Notes: generated by a model from the letters alone, not told the origin. A stretch of 64,000 nt of DNA from Actinomadura litoris (GCF_009733595.1 NZ_WOFH01000013.1:186001-250000); one strand, 5' to 3'; positions 16,598 through 24,557 are shown, counted from the first letter of the stretch. Numbers and translations: made by a program.

Positions 16598-16978
16598 ATG
16601 CGCATCGGCGAACTGTCGCGGCGGACCGGCGTTCACGAGCGCCTGCTGCGCTACTACGAGGAGCAGGACCTGCTCCATCCTCAGCGGCGTCCCAGCGGTT
16701 ACCGCGAGTACCGCGACTCCGACGTCGACACCGTCCGCCGTATCCGCAGCCTGCTGGCCGCCGGCCTGAACACCGCCACGATCGGCACGATCCTCCCCTG
16801 CCTGCGCGAGGACGACGCCCGGTTGGTCCCCACCTGCCCGGACCTGCTCGCCGACCTCCGTCGGGAGCACGACAGGATCACGCGGTCGATCACGGACCTG
16901 GAGACGTCCCTCGGCGCCCTTGAGGAGGTCATCGCGGCGGCACCGCCCGAGGTCGCGCGGCGCGCGCTGGACGGCTGA
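16598..16978 (+). CDS. MerR-family transcriptional regulator
   Basis: This 126-residue protein begins MRIGELSRRTGVHERLLRYYEEQDLL, followed by RPSGYREYRDSDVDTVRRIRSLLAAGLNTATI, the canonical MerR winged helix-turn-helix. A coiled dimerisation helix (about 85-118) then ends the protein. The effector region is short and has no cysteine cluster, so it likely senses an organic ligand. GGGGAGAGG precedes the ATG. It is divergent from the MFS pump and ends 12 bases from the convergent MauE gene. Confidence 0.92.
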   Translation: MRIGELSRRTGVHERLLRYYEEQDLLHPQRRPSGYREYRDSDVDTVRRIRSLLAAGLNTATIGTILPCLREDDARLVPTCPDLLADLRREHDRITRSITDLETSLGALEEVIAAAPPEVARRALDG

Positions 16979-16990
16979 AGCCGCGCGGAA

Positions 16991-17518
16991 TCACAGGTCC
17001 ATCGCGAAAAGCTGCACGATGTCGTCGAGGGTCACCAAGATGACGGCGATCGTTATGCCCATGACCGTGGAGACGATCCAGCCCGCGAGCGCGATGTCGC
17101 CGCCGGGGCTTCCCGCCGCGAGCGAGCCGCTCGCCGCGATGACCGTCAACGTGGTGTTCCTGGCGACATGGGGCCAGCCGATGCGCTTCTCGGACGCGCC
17201 GAAGCAGCGGCAGGTCGCCTTCGTCCCCGTCAGCACGGCCCTGGTCACGAAGGCGGTGAACAGCAGCATCAGCGCGGTCGCGAGCAGCAGCCCCGCCAGG
17301 GCGGTCACCGGGATGACGGTCAGCACCGCCGCCAGGGCTTCCGAGACGGCGACGCACACCGCCGCCGCCATGCGGGTGCGCGACGAGGCGGTTCCCAGGT
17401 GCGGACGCAGCGAATCGGAGAAGGCGGCGATCTCCTTTCCACCGCGCAGCTTCGACCACGCCGAGAAAGCGAAGACGACGGCTATGACCGCCTGGCAGAA
17501 GATCTGGATGTAGTCCAT
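16991..17518 (-). CDS. MauE/DoxX-type redox membrane protein
   Basis: The protein has 175 residues and about four or five transmembrane helices (5-20, 50-70, 75-97, 120-138, 143-165). The segment AVIAVVFAFSAWSKLRGG at the N terminus and the Cys pair in KATCRCFGASE (Cys103, Cys105) are characteristic of MauE. In methylamine users, MauE works with the thioredoxin-like MauD to form the six disulfides of the small methylamine dehydrogenase subunit. No methylamine dehydrogenase gene is here. It is the last gene of the peptide operon, five bases after the signal peptidase gene, so it probably passes oxidising equivalents to the TlpA-like protein that folds the peptide. Confidence 0.85.
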   Translation of the reverse strand: MDYIQIFCQAVIAVVFAFSAWSKLRGGKEIAAFSDSLRPHLGTASSRTRMAAAVCVAVSEALAAVLTVIPVTALAGLLLATALMLLFTAFVTRAVLTGTKATCRCFGASEKRIGWPHVARNTTLTVIAASGSLAAGSPGGDIALAGWIVSTVMGITIAVILVTLDDIVQLFAMDL

Positions 17519-17523
17519 GCCTC

Positions 17524-18099
17524 TCACTTCCGTCGTCCCATAGGTACCCCCAGGACCTTCTCCAGCGACACGAAGCCGAGGTGCCGCGAGTCGAAGCTCT
17601 CCTCCCTGTTGTCGCCGAGGACGACGAGCATGCCCTCGGGCACGCGGTCGCCAGGGAGCGCCTCCAGTTCCGGGATCTCTGCGCGCGGTATCCGTTCGCC
17701 CGGAACGGCGACCGCCCGTTTGATCATCCAGCCGTGGCCGTTCTTCCATTCGGGGACGTGGTCCCCCGGCCCTTTCCGGCTCACCTCGAACCTCGGCTGG
17801 TCGATCACCACGACATCGCCGGACCTGACGGCGTGCGTCCGCCTCACCAGCAGCCGGTCGCCGTCCTCGTAGGTCGGCAGCATGCTCGGGCCCCGCACCG
17901 TCACCTGCACGAACCGCCGCGCCAGGAGCGCGGAGGCCGCCGCGGCGCCGCCGCAGGCGACCGCGAAGACCCCGAGGGCCGTGATCGGGTCCGCCCCGGC
18001 GAGCAGGGCTCCGATTCCGAGCACCAGCCCCGGCGCCGTTCCCACGGAGACGCGTGCCGCACGGGTTCTCCGGCGCTTGATCACGCGCGGTTCCGTCAT
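17524..18099 (-). CDS. S26-family (type I) signal peptidase dedicated to the peptide operon
   Basis: The gene encodes 191 residues. Two N-terminal hydrophobic segments (about 20-37 and 42-60) are followed by the catalytic Ser in VRGPSMLPTYEDGDRLLVRR and the general-base Lys in GWMIKRAVAVPGERIPRAE. Box E appears as LVVLGDNREESFDSRHLGFV. All key residues are present, so it should be an active leader peptidase facing the outside. It starts by ATGA-type overlap inside the end of the ABC gene. Position and coupling suggest that it cleaves the leader of the Cys-rich precursor after Ala-Ser-Ala rather than serving general secretion. Confidence 0.9.
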   Translation of the reverse strand: MTEPRVIKRRRTRAARVSVGTAPGLVLGIGALLAGADPITALGVFAVACGGAAAASALLARRFVQVTVRGPSMLPTYEDGDRLLVRRTHAVRSGDVVVIDQPRFEVSRKGPGDHVPEWKNGHGWMIKRAVAVPGERIPRAEIPELEALPGDRVPEGMLVVLGDNREESFDSRHLGFVSLEKVLGVPMGRRK

Positions 18100-19964
18100 G
18101 CGTCGCCCCGGTAGGAGGTGGCTTGCAGGTTGAACAGCCGCGCGTATTCGCCGTCGGCCGCGATCAGTTCCTCGTGCGAGCCCTCTTCGATGGCCTTGCC
18201 TCCGGCCAGGACGACGATCGTGTCCGCGTCCCGGACGGCACCGAGCCGGTGGGAGATCAGCAGGCTGGTCCGGCCCCGGCGGTACCGGCGCAGGGAACGG
18301 TGGATCTCGTGCTCCGCCTCGGCGTCCAGCCCCGATGAGGGTTCGTCGAGGATCACCAGGTCGGGGCCGTCCCGGAAGACGGCGCGGGCCAGGGCCAACC
18401 GCTGCCACTGCCCGCCCGACAGGATCACGCCGTGCTCCGCGCTCTCCTTCTCGGACTCCATGAAGAAAAGGCGGGAGAGCAAAGTCTGATAACCGTGCGG
18501 CAGTTCCTCGACCGCCCGGTCGACGCCCGCCCGTTCCGCCGCCTTCCGCACGCGCCGCGGGTCGTCCATGGCGCTGATGTCGCCGAGGCCGATGTTCTCG
18601 GCGACGGTCATGTCGTACTGCATGTAATCCTGGAAGACGGTGCTGATCCTCTTCCGCAGGCTTTCCAGGTCGATGTCTCTGATGTCCACGCCGTCCCAGA
18701 GGATCCGGCCCTTTCCGGGATCGTAGAAGCGGCACAGCAGCTTCACGAGCGTCGACTTCCCGGCGCCGTTGAGACCCACCAGCGCCATCGAGCTTCCGGC
18801 CGGGATGCGGAGGTCCACGCCCTTCAGGACCCAGGGGTGGTCGTCGGAGTAGCGGAACCACACGTCCTGGAACTCGATGCCGCCGGAAAGGCCGGCGGCG
18901 GGCCTCGGGTCGTCGGCGACCGGGAGATCGGAGCCGGTCGCGGTGATCGTCCGGTAGTGCTCGAAGAGGAGCACGGCCTCCTGGGAATGCGCCACCTGCT
19001 CGGCGAGGCTTCCCAGCGTCGACTGGGTGTTGCCGATCGCCGTGACGAAGACGACGACCCCGCCGACGGTCATGAGGCCCTCGTGCACCTGGTAGGCGGC
19101 CCAGAGGGTCCCGGCGGCCGCCAGCGCCGCCGCGACCAGCCCGAGGGCGCCGTGCCCGGTCAGCTCCCTGAGATCCACCGCCCGTCTGGCGGAATTGGCA
19201 TGCCGGCGCTCGCGCAGCATCCGCTCCCTCAGGAGCCCCCCGATGTTGAAGAGCCTGATCTCCTTCGCCGCCTCCACCGTCGAGAGCAGGTCGCTGTAGA
19301 AGATCTCCCGGCGTTCCATGGGCCCGATGCGCAGCATCATCGCCGTCCGCCTGCGTGCGAGCGACAGCTCCATGACGAGGGTCAGGATCCCGCTGAGCAG
19401 CAGCAGCGGCGCGAGCAGCGGGGTGAGGGACACGAGCGCGCCCGCGAACCCGACGACGGTGACCAGGCTCCGCATGCCGCCGAGCAGGCCGTTCAACACC
19501 TGTCCCGGGCCGGTTCCGCAGGCGTTCTGCGCCAGCCGGAGCCTGTCGAGGAAGTCGGGGTCCTCGAACCTGCTGAGGCCCGGCAGGTCGCCGACCGCCG
19601 TGTAGAGGCGCTCCCGCGCCAGCAGGCCGGCCTCGCGCTCCACCTCGGCGGTGAGGAACCGGATGAGCCGGGGCAGCACCAGGGTCGCGGCCCCGACGGC
19701 GCCGAGCGACGCCGCCAGGGCCACGATCGACGACATCGGCGCGTGCCCGACCAGGCGATCGAGCAGGAGCTTGGTCAGCCAGGCCGTCGCGACCGGGATG
19801 ATCCCGCTCACCAGCGACGCGAGGACGCAACCGGCCGTCTGCCAGGGCGCGGCCCGTGCCGCCAGGGCGATGACGGCACGGACCGCGGTAAGGGACGTGG
19901 CGAGCGTCCGGCCTGGCCGCCTACCCCGCTCCAAGGCGTTCTTCTCCCCGTCCGTGCCCGGCAA
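18096..19964 (-). CDS. ABC transporter, fused permease-ATPase, without C39 peptidase domain
   Basis: This 622-residue half-transporter has six transmembrane helices (about 30-330) and an ATPase domain (about 355-610). The latter shows Walker A (VGLNGAGKSTLVK), signature (ILSGGQWQRLALARAV), Walker B (LVILDEPSSGLD) and the H-loop (LLISHRLG). It lacks the N-terminal C39 peptidase of many bacteriocin exporters, which fits a separate signal peptidase in the operon. The start is a TTG with AAGGTG upstream, lying just seven bases after the thioredoxin-like gene. The likely cargo is the Cys-rich peptide encoded at the head of the operon, with the homodimer as the probable active form. Confidence 0.9.
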   Translation of the reverse strand: MPGTDGEKNALERGRRPGRTLATSLTAVRAVIALAARAAPWQTAGCVLASLVSGIIPVATAWLTKLLLDRLVGHAPMSSIVALAASLGAVGAATLVLPRLIRFLTAEVEREAGLLARERLYTAVGDLPGLSRFEDPDFLDRLRLAQNACGTGPGQVLNGLLGGMRSLVTVVGFAGALVSLTPLLAPLLLLSGILTLVMELSLARRRTAMMLRIGPMERREIFYSDLLSTVEAAKEIRLFNIGGLLRERMLRERRHANSARRAVDLRELTGHGALGLVAAALAAAGTLWAAYQVHEGLMTVGGVVVFVTAIGNTQSTLGSLAEQVAHSQEAVLLFEHYRTITATGSDLPVADDPRPAAGLSGGIEFQDVWFRYSDDHPWVLKGVDLRIPAGSSMALVGLNGAGKSTLVKLLCRFYDPGKGRILWDGVDIRDIDLESLRKRISTVFQDYMQYDMTVAENIGLGDISAMDDPRRVRKAAERAGVDRAVEELPHGYQTLLSRLFFMESEKESAEHGVILSGGQWQRLALARAVFRDGPDLVILDEPSSGLDAEAEHEIHRSLRRYRRGRTSLLISHRLGAVRDADTIVVLAGGKAIEEGSHEELIAADGEYARLFNLQATSYRGDA

Positions 19965-19970
19965 GGTCGT

Positions 19971-20543
19971 TCACCTTGGGCTGGAGATGCGCTCGCGGGC
20001 CCCGCTGAGCTCGCGGATCTCGGTGAGGTCGATTCCGCTCGCCCGCACCTGGAGCGCGCCTTCCGCGTCGCGGTCGACCATCAGGAACGTCGGAAAGGCT
20101 TTCACCTGGCACGCGTTCGTGAAGGGGCCGCCGCCTTCTTCGAGGACGACCGTGCTGCCATCGCCGATGGTGGAGAGGAGGTCGGCGGCCTCGTCCTCGG
20201 CCCCGACGACCACGGCGATGCTGTGCTGCTGCACGCCTCTCATCTCGTGCGAGAACTCCAGGAAGTCCGGCAGCCTCTCCTTGCAGGGCCCGCAGCCCGG
20301 CGAGAAGAACCCGATGACGGACTCCGACTTGATCATCTCGTCGGAGATGACATCGCCCCTGGTCGAGACGGTCTCGAACGGGCCGATCGACTGGCCTGGG
20401 CGGAGGGTCGGCGACTCGCCCCGGAGATGGGCGAGGAGCTCGGTGTGAACTCGGAGGCGCTGGATGACACCTACGCTGATCACCAGATTGAGTATCACGA
20501 GGGTGCCCAGCACGAGGGTCGTCCCCATCAGCACGGACGTCAT
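19971..20543 (-). CDS. membrane-anchored thioredoxin-like (TlpA/MauD-type) protein
   Basis: The gene encodes 190 residues. One N-terminal helix (about 8-28) anchors it, then an extracytoplasmic thioredoxin fold has the active site GFFSPGCGPCKERLPDFLEF (Cys84, Cys87) and the cis-proline loop KAFPTFLMVDR. A further Cys precedes that loop. A CGPC centre can either oxidise or reduce disulfides. Paired with a MauE protein in the same operon, the likely job is disulfide formation or isomerisation on the exported eight-Cys peptide. AGGAGG is nine bases before the ATG. It is the first gene after the hairpin that follows the precursor gene. Confidence 0.88.
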   Translation of the reverse strand: MTSVLMGTTLVLGTLVILNLVISVGVIQRLRVHTELLAHLRGESPTLRPGQSIGPFETVSTRGDVISDEMIKSESVIGFFSPGCGPCKERLPDFLEFSHEMRGVQQHSIAVVVGAEDEAADLLSTIGDGSTVVLEEGGGPFTNACQVKAFPTFLMVDRDAEGALQVRASGIDLTEIRELSGARERISSPR

Positions 20544-20651
20544 GGCTACCGTCCTCCTATCTCAATGGGCTGTGCGAAACCGCCGGCCGACCTTCCGCGC
20601 CGGCCGGGGAATGCCCGGTCGACGCGGAAGGCCCGGAGCTTCGTCATCCAG

Positions 20652-20671
20652 CCGCGGCCCTGGGGCCGCGG
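20652..20671 (-). terminator. hairpin between precursor gene and maturation genes (attenuator)
   Basis: CCGCGGCC (20652-20659) and GGCCGCGG (20664-20671) form a perfect eight-base stem with the loop CTGG. It starts about 15 bases after the precursor stop and lies well before the next ribosome site. Partial termination or 3'-end protection here would give more precursor mRNA than exporter and enzyme mRNA, as seen in many peptide operons. Confidence 0.7.
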
Positions 20672-20685
20672 TGGCGAGTCAGCAA

Positions 20686-20868
20686 TTAGCAGGTTTTGTT
20701 GCAGAACGCGCTACAGCCGTTGCTGTTGCAGACGTAGGCGCACGGCTTGTGACCGCACTGCCAGCAGTCCGAGTACCAGACGCAGCTCCGCCTGGCACTG
20801 GCGTTCGCGTTGATCTGGGGCACCAATAGGCCGACCAGCGCATTGCCTGCCCCTTGAAGAATCTTCAT
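20686..20868 (-). CDS. Cys-rich peptide precursor (candidate novel exported disulfide-rich peptide)
   Basis: The gene encodes 60 residues. A short leader (MKILQGAGNALVGLLV, then PQINANASA) ends in an Ala-X-Ala signal-peptidase site at residues 23-25. The predicted 35-residue core begins RRSCVWYSDCWQC and contains eight Cys (29, 35, 38, 43, 47, 52, 56, 60), with Cys as the last residue. It has few Ser/Thr and several aromatic residues. A strong AAAGGAGG lies about ten bases before the ATG, so this start is secure despite an open frame extending upstream. The gene heads the operon with thioredoxin-like, ABC, S26 peptidase and MauE genes. I do not recognise the peptide family. A bacteriocin or signalling role is inference. 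Confidence 0.82.
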   Translation of the reverse strand: MKILQGAGNALVGLLVPQINANASARRSCVWYSDCWQCGHKPCAYVCNSNGCSAFCNKTC

Positions 20869-20893
20869 CCCGACCACCCTCCTTTCAAGAAGT

Positions 20894-20910
20894 CCTCGTG
20901 GCTGACGAGG
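20894..20910 (-). promoter_or_regulatory. small hairpin in the precursor mRNA leader
   Basis: CCTCGT (20894-20899) and ACGAGG (20905-20910) form a six-base stem with a five-base loop just upstream of the AAAGGAGG ribosome site. It could stabilise the mRNA 5' end or limit ribosome access. Confidence 0.4.
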
Positions 20911-20997
20911 CCAAATCCTGACGACCGTTTCCCTGGCTGGCAAGTCGCGAAAAGTGACGGGTCGGGCACCCGGCGCAGTAGCCGCTCGAAACCGTGC

Positions 20998-21026
20998 CTC
21001 TTAACCGATTCATCTCCGCAGATCAA
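20998..21026 (-). promoter_or_regulatory. possible promoter of the peptide operon
   Basis: On the minus strand TTGATC (21021-21026) is followed after 17 bases by TAAGAG (20998-21003). This would give a leader of about 120 bases before the precursor gene. The -10 match is weak. Confidence 0.3.
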
Positions 21027-21483
21027 ATGGACGCTTCGGCTCAGCCCTGACACTGACATCGAGGGCCGGGAACTTTTCCGTCCACCGGTCGAAAGCCCCA
21101 CGTTTCGCTTCTCACCGTTATGTCGCGGTGAAGCGGGGCCGGTTCCCGAGGTGCTCCGCGGACGGCACGGACGTCGCCCGTTCGGCCGCGTATGGGCGGC
21201 ATGGCGGGGGGAATAGCAACGCATTCGCATCGGGCCGCTCACCCGGAGCGGCACAGGGCCCATCGGCCCTGACCAGCGCCGGAAGCGAGCCGGTCAGGCG
21301 GATATACGGCCCAACCGAAACCAGGTGAGTACTGGGGTTGGATCGCACCCGATCCACTTATCGCCGCCGGAGAGGGCGACCCGCATAGCCGGGATGCGGA
21401 TCACGACAAAACTCCGCCTTCCCAGCTCAGGGGCCCTGTCCACCCCTATTTCCGGTCTTACCGGGCGAGCCGGGATCTAACAG

Positions 21484-23367
21484 GTGGCAAACTGTTCGTC
21501 GATGAATACCGACCGAGTCACCACTCCCCGGAAACGGCGAGGTGCGCTCAGGCCAGCTCCCGGTTCCGGGGAATCAATGGCTCGCCCGTTACGAGGGAGC
21601 CGGCGGATCGGTGCACTCGGCCCCCGGGGCCGCATGGTCTTGATGCTCGTTCTCGGCTGGTCGGCGCAGGCCGGTCTGCGGCTCTGGCTCGCGGCCGAGC
21701 AGACGTCTCCGACCGCCAATCCCGACGAGACCGGCTATCTGATCGCCGCGCGGATACTCTCGGGCGGCCCGAACGCCGATCTGTCATACAGCACGGTATA
21801 TCACGGCGGTTACCCGCTGCTGCTGGCTCCGGCGTACTGGCTCAGCCACGATCCGGAGACGGTCTACCGGCTCTGCATGGTCGTCAACGCGCTGGTCGGT
21901 GCGGCCCTCCTGCCGCTCGCCTTTCGCGCCGCGCTGGACCTGCGACTGACAAAACGCTGGTCATACGCGGCCGCACACGTAACCGCCCTGCTCCCCGGCG
22001 CCTCGTTCTACGGCCTCTATGTACTGACGGATGCCGTTCTACCGGTCGTCTTTCTCGGCTGGATCCTGCTGCTTTACCGCTGGATACGCGACGAGAGAAT
22101 GGTGTACGCGGCGGGAGCGAGCCTGGTCGCCGCCTATGCCTGCGCGGTTCACTCGCGCGGCACCGTGCTCCTGGTGGTGCAGGCGTGCACGGTCCTGGTC
22201 ATGCTGTTCCGCGGGCGAGCGGGCCGGCGGTCGTCCGCCGCTGCCGCCGCCGTCCTGGCGGCGGGTGTCTACGGGGCCGCCCGCCTCAACGACTGGCTCA
22301 TGCCGCAGATGTACCCGCTCGGGGACAACAACCTCGAAGACAACCTGGTCTGGCGGCTCACCCACGCCGAGGGGCACCGCTGGACGCTCGCCCTCACCGC
22401 CGGGCAGCTCTGGTACCAGATCGTCGCGACGGCCGGGATCGCCGGTCTCGGCCTCACGGCTCTGATCGCGGTCGCCGTACGGCGCGGCACGCCGTTTCCG
22501 CTGCGGTGGTCCGCGCTGGCCGTTCTGGCGGCGGTCGCCGGCGTCGCCGTCGCCACCTCGGCGGCCCTCCCCGACGAGCAGCGGGCGGGCAACTTCGTCA
22601 CCGGCCGCTACCTGGCCTGCCTGCTCCCCGTTCTCTTCCTCACCGGACTGGCGGCTCTGGTACGGGCACGTCGCACGGAACTCGTCCAGGGGGCGGTCAT
22701 CGCTCTCGGGCTCGCCCTCGCCCTGGGCTGGACGGTCCTGGACTATGCCGGCGACCGGTTGCACACCAGCAAGTACATAGCCTTCGACTTCCTGGAGATG
22801 AACCTGCTGACCGGTGACTGGGAACGGTTCCATCTGTGGCGCGCCACCGTGGTCGCGCTCGGACTGTTCGGTGCCGTGCTCTTCCTCGTCCGAGGAGCGG
22901 GGATGCTCTCGCGGAAGTGGCTGGGCCGATCGCGGGGCTGGTCGAGCCGCGTCCACCGAGCCGGTGCTCCGCTGGCGGTCGTGCTGCTCGCCGCGCTGAA
23001 CCTGGCCGTCCTGACCACGTCCAGCTACAGGATCGCCCGGCCGCCCGCCCGGGACGCCGCGGACGTCGCCGGCATCGGGCGGCTCGGCGACGCGGGGACG
23101 TACCGCGCCGTGGCCATCGACCAGGGCGTGACCTGGGGGCTGCGCGTGCCGCTCCTCTACCAGGTGTGGTGGACGAAGGTGATCGACTTCAACGCGGCCT
23201 CCACACCTCCGCCCGGCCAGGCCGACCTCGTGGTCCTCCGCTGGCGCGCGTCGACCGCCCCCGCCGCCACCTGGCCCGATGCCCCGCCGGGCTTCCGGAT
23301 CGTGGACACGAGGTCGTCCTACGCGGACGGGGTCGCCCAGGGCTGGGTCGCCTGGGCCCGTTCATGA
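21484..23367 (+). CDS. multi-pass membrane protein, GT39/PMT-like glycosyltransferase-type
   Basis: This 627-residue protein has about 11-13 transmembrane helices and a final soluble domain. The first extracytoplasmic loop has ANPDETGYLIAARILSGG, with an acidic pair after helix 1 in the place where GT-C glycosyltransferases carry the catalytic Asp. YHGGYPLLLAPAYWLS follows. GT-C enzymes use lipid-linked sugars outside the membrane. The GTG start at 21484 lacks a strong ribosome site, and ATG 21502 is an alternative. It is divergent from the Cys-rich peptide operon and upstream of the LmbU-like gene. A role in glycosylating a secreted product or wall polymer is possible but not shown. Confidence 0.75.
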   Translation: MANCSSMNTDRVTTPRKRRGALRPAPGSGESMARPLRGSRRIGALGPRGRMVLMLVLGWSAQAGLRLWLAAEQTSPTANPDETGYLIAARILSGGPNADLSYSTVYHGGYPLLLAPAYWLSHDPETVYRLCMVVNALVGAALLPLAFRAALDLRLTKRWSYAAAHVTALLPGASFYGLYVLTDAVLPVVFLGWILLLYRWIRDERMVYAAGASLVAAYACAVHSRGTVLLVVQACTVLVMLFRGRAGRRSSAAAAAVLAAGVYGAARLNDWLMPQMYPLGDNNLEDNLVWRLTHAEGHRWTLALTAGQLWYQIVATAGIAGLGLTALIAVAVRRGTPFPLRWSALAVLAAVAGVAVATSAALPDEQRAGNFVTGRYLACLLPVLFLTGLAALVRARRTELVQGAVIALGLALALGWTVLDYAGDRLHTSKYIAFDFLEMNLLTGDWERFHLWRATVVALGLFGAVLFLVRGAGMLSRKWLGRSRGWSSRVHRAGAPLAVVLLAALNLAVLTTSSYRIARPPARDAADVAGIGRLGDAGTYRAVAIDQGVTWGLRVPLLYQVWWTKVIDFNAASTPPPGQADLVVLRWRASTAPAATWPDAPPGFRIVDTRSSYADGVAQGWVAWARS

Positions 23368-23815
23368 CACCGGTGGCGCCGGGCGGAGTACCGCCATTCG
23401 TCCCGCCGGCGAGACACGACGGTGAAGGACGGCCTCCGGGCGGCCACCCGATCGGGCTTTTCGGACAACGCTTTTCGGGGGCGGTCCGGTTAAAACAACG
23501 ATCCGCCCTATCGTCGCCGCACCACTAAAGATCACGAAGTGCCGGGCGAAAGTCGATCGCGATCCACGAGCAGCGATGCCGAGAATCCCCTGCGAGCCCT
23601 TGACAATGCTGATCATGGTGGGTTATCCCTATACACAGGCCCGCCATGGAATCACTTATGGCGACCGGAACGGGGAGTGTGCGACGAAAAGGCATTTCGC
23701 TTTGCATGTATTGCACGTCGAGGCGGTCACCACGCCTTCTTGAACCGCATGCCGCGTCACTGGTGAACGCTTGGATTCAGATCGCCTGCCACATCACGGG
23801 GGACGGAGGGCCGAG
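23368..23815. other. 448-bp intergenic region with candidate lmbU promoter
   Basis: No gene is evident. The segment is clearly more A/T-rich than its surroundings. TTGACA at 23600-23605 is followed after 17 bases by TTATCC (23623-23628), which could drive the LmbU-like gene with a leader of about 180 bases. A GGAGGG ribosome site ends the region just before the GTG at 23816. Confidence 0.5.
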
Positions 23816-24556
23816 GTGACGGTATCGGAACCGGCGAACGGTGTGATGCGGAAAGCCGCTCCCGCGGCGGCGCGGGCCCAGGCGGCGCGGGCCCAGGCGC
23901 CGCGTGCCCACGCCGGCATGACGCCCGCCAACGGCTCTCTGATGCTCGACCGGGCGGCCAAACCGCGGCGCACCGGCCTTGAGCTGCCACCGGAACTCCC
24001 CTTCGAGACCTGGCAGCGCATCGGCGGCCAGATCGCCCTCATCTCCGATTCCTCGAACTGGTGGCTCGGAGACTGGCTCGCCTACGGAACGTCCTACTAC
24101 GCCGACCGGTACCGGCGGGCCGTCGAGGAGACCCGGCTCGATTACCAGACGCTGCGGAACTACGCCTGGATAGCGCGGCGATTCCCGATGGCGCGGCGCC
24201 GGGACAAGCTCAGCATGCAGCACCATGCCGAGGTGGCCCGGCTGCCCGTCGAGCAGCAGGAGCTCTGGCTGGACCGTGCCGAACGGCACCGCTGGTCGCG
24301 CAACCGCCTGCGGGCCGAACTGCGCAGGCTCGGGGAACTCGGCCGCGTGAACGCGGACCAGTCGTCCGTCAGGGTGGACATCGACATCCCGCCGGACAAA
24401 GAAGCGGCATGGTCGCGCGCGGCGGGCCGGGCGAATTCCTCCCTGGCGGAGTGGATAATCCTCGTGCTCGATGACGCGGCGGCCTCCGCGCTCGACATCG
24501 CCGGATCGGCGCACGGCGGGGACGCGAGCCGGCAAGAGGCCGCGCATCCCGCCTGA
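23816..24556 (+). CDS. LmbU-family transcriptional regulator
   Basis: The gene encodes 246 residues. The central domain (about 60-170) has the LmbU hallmark sequence: LELPPELPFETWQRIGGQIA, LISDSSNWWLGDWLAYG, ADRYRRAVEETRLDYQTLRNYAWIARRF and LSMQHHAEVARLPVEQQELWL. LmbU activates lincomycin biosynthesis genes, and homologues sit in many actinomycete natural-product clusters. The N-terminal 45 residues are low complexity (AAPAAARAQAARAQAPRAHA). GTG at 23816 with GGAGGG upstream is chosen over an upstream ATG. It is followed after 67 bases by an unrecognised gene that carries an LmbU-like palindrome in front. Confidence 0.88.
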   Translation: MTVSEPANGVMRKAAPAAARAQAARAQAPRAHAGMTPANGSLMLDRAAKPRRTGLELPPELPFETWQRIGGQIALISDSSNWWLGDWLAYGTSYYADRYRRAVEETRLDYQTLRNYAWIARRFPMARRRDKLSMQHHAEVARLPVEQQELWLDRAERHRWSRNRLRAELRRLGELGRVNADQSSVRVDIDIPPDKEAAWSRAAGRANSSLAEWIILVLDDAAASALDIAGSAHGGDASRQEAAHPA

Positions 24557-24557
24557 A

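Larger units (their letters stand above)
20869..21483. other. 615-bp divergent control region, no gene seen
   Basis: The region lies between the peptide precursor (minus) and the GT39-like gene (plus). It is less GC-biased than the coding DNA around it and has no codon-biased open frame on either strand. It should hold both divergent promoters. Apart from the candidate -35/-10 and the leader hairpin listed separately, I see no clear direct repeats or long palindromes. Confidence 0.6.

Noticed and set aside
16991..17518. Methylamine utilisation locus
   Set aside because: Only a MauE-type protein and a MauD/TlpA-like protein are present; no dehydrogenase subunits, MauG or amicyanin are encoded nearby.
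20686..20868. Lanthipeptide, sactipeptide or thiopeptide precursor
   Set aside because: No LanB/C/M/KC, radical-SAM or YcaO enzyme is in the operon, and the core is rich in Cys but poor in Ser/Thr.
20686..20943. 85-residue version of the Cys-rich precursor with 25 extra N-terminal residues
   Set aside because: The extra part is basic and out of keeping with a leader, and the internal ATG at 20868 has an excellent AAAGGAGG site.
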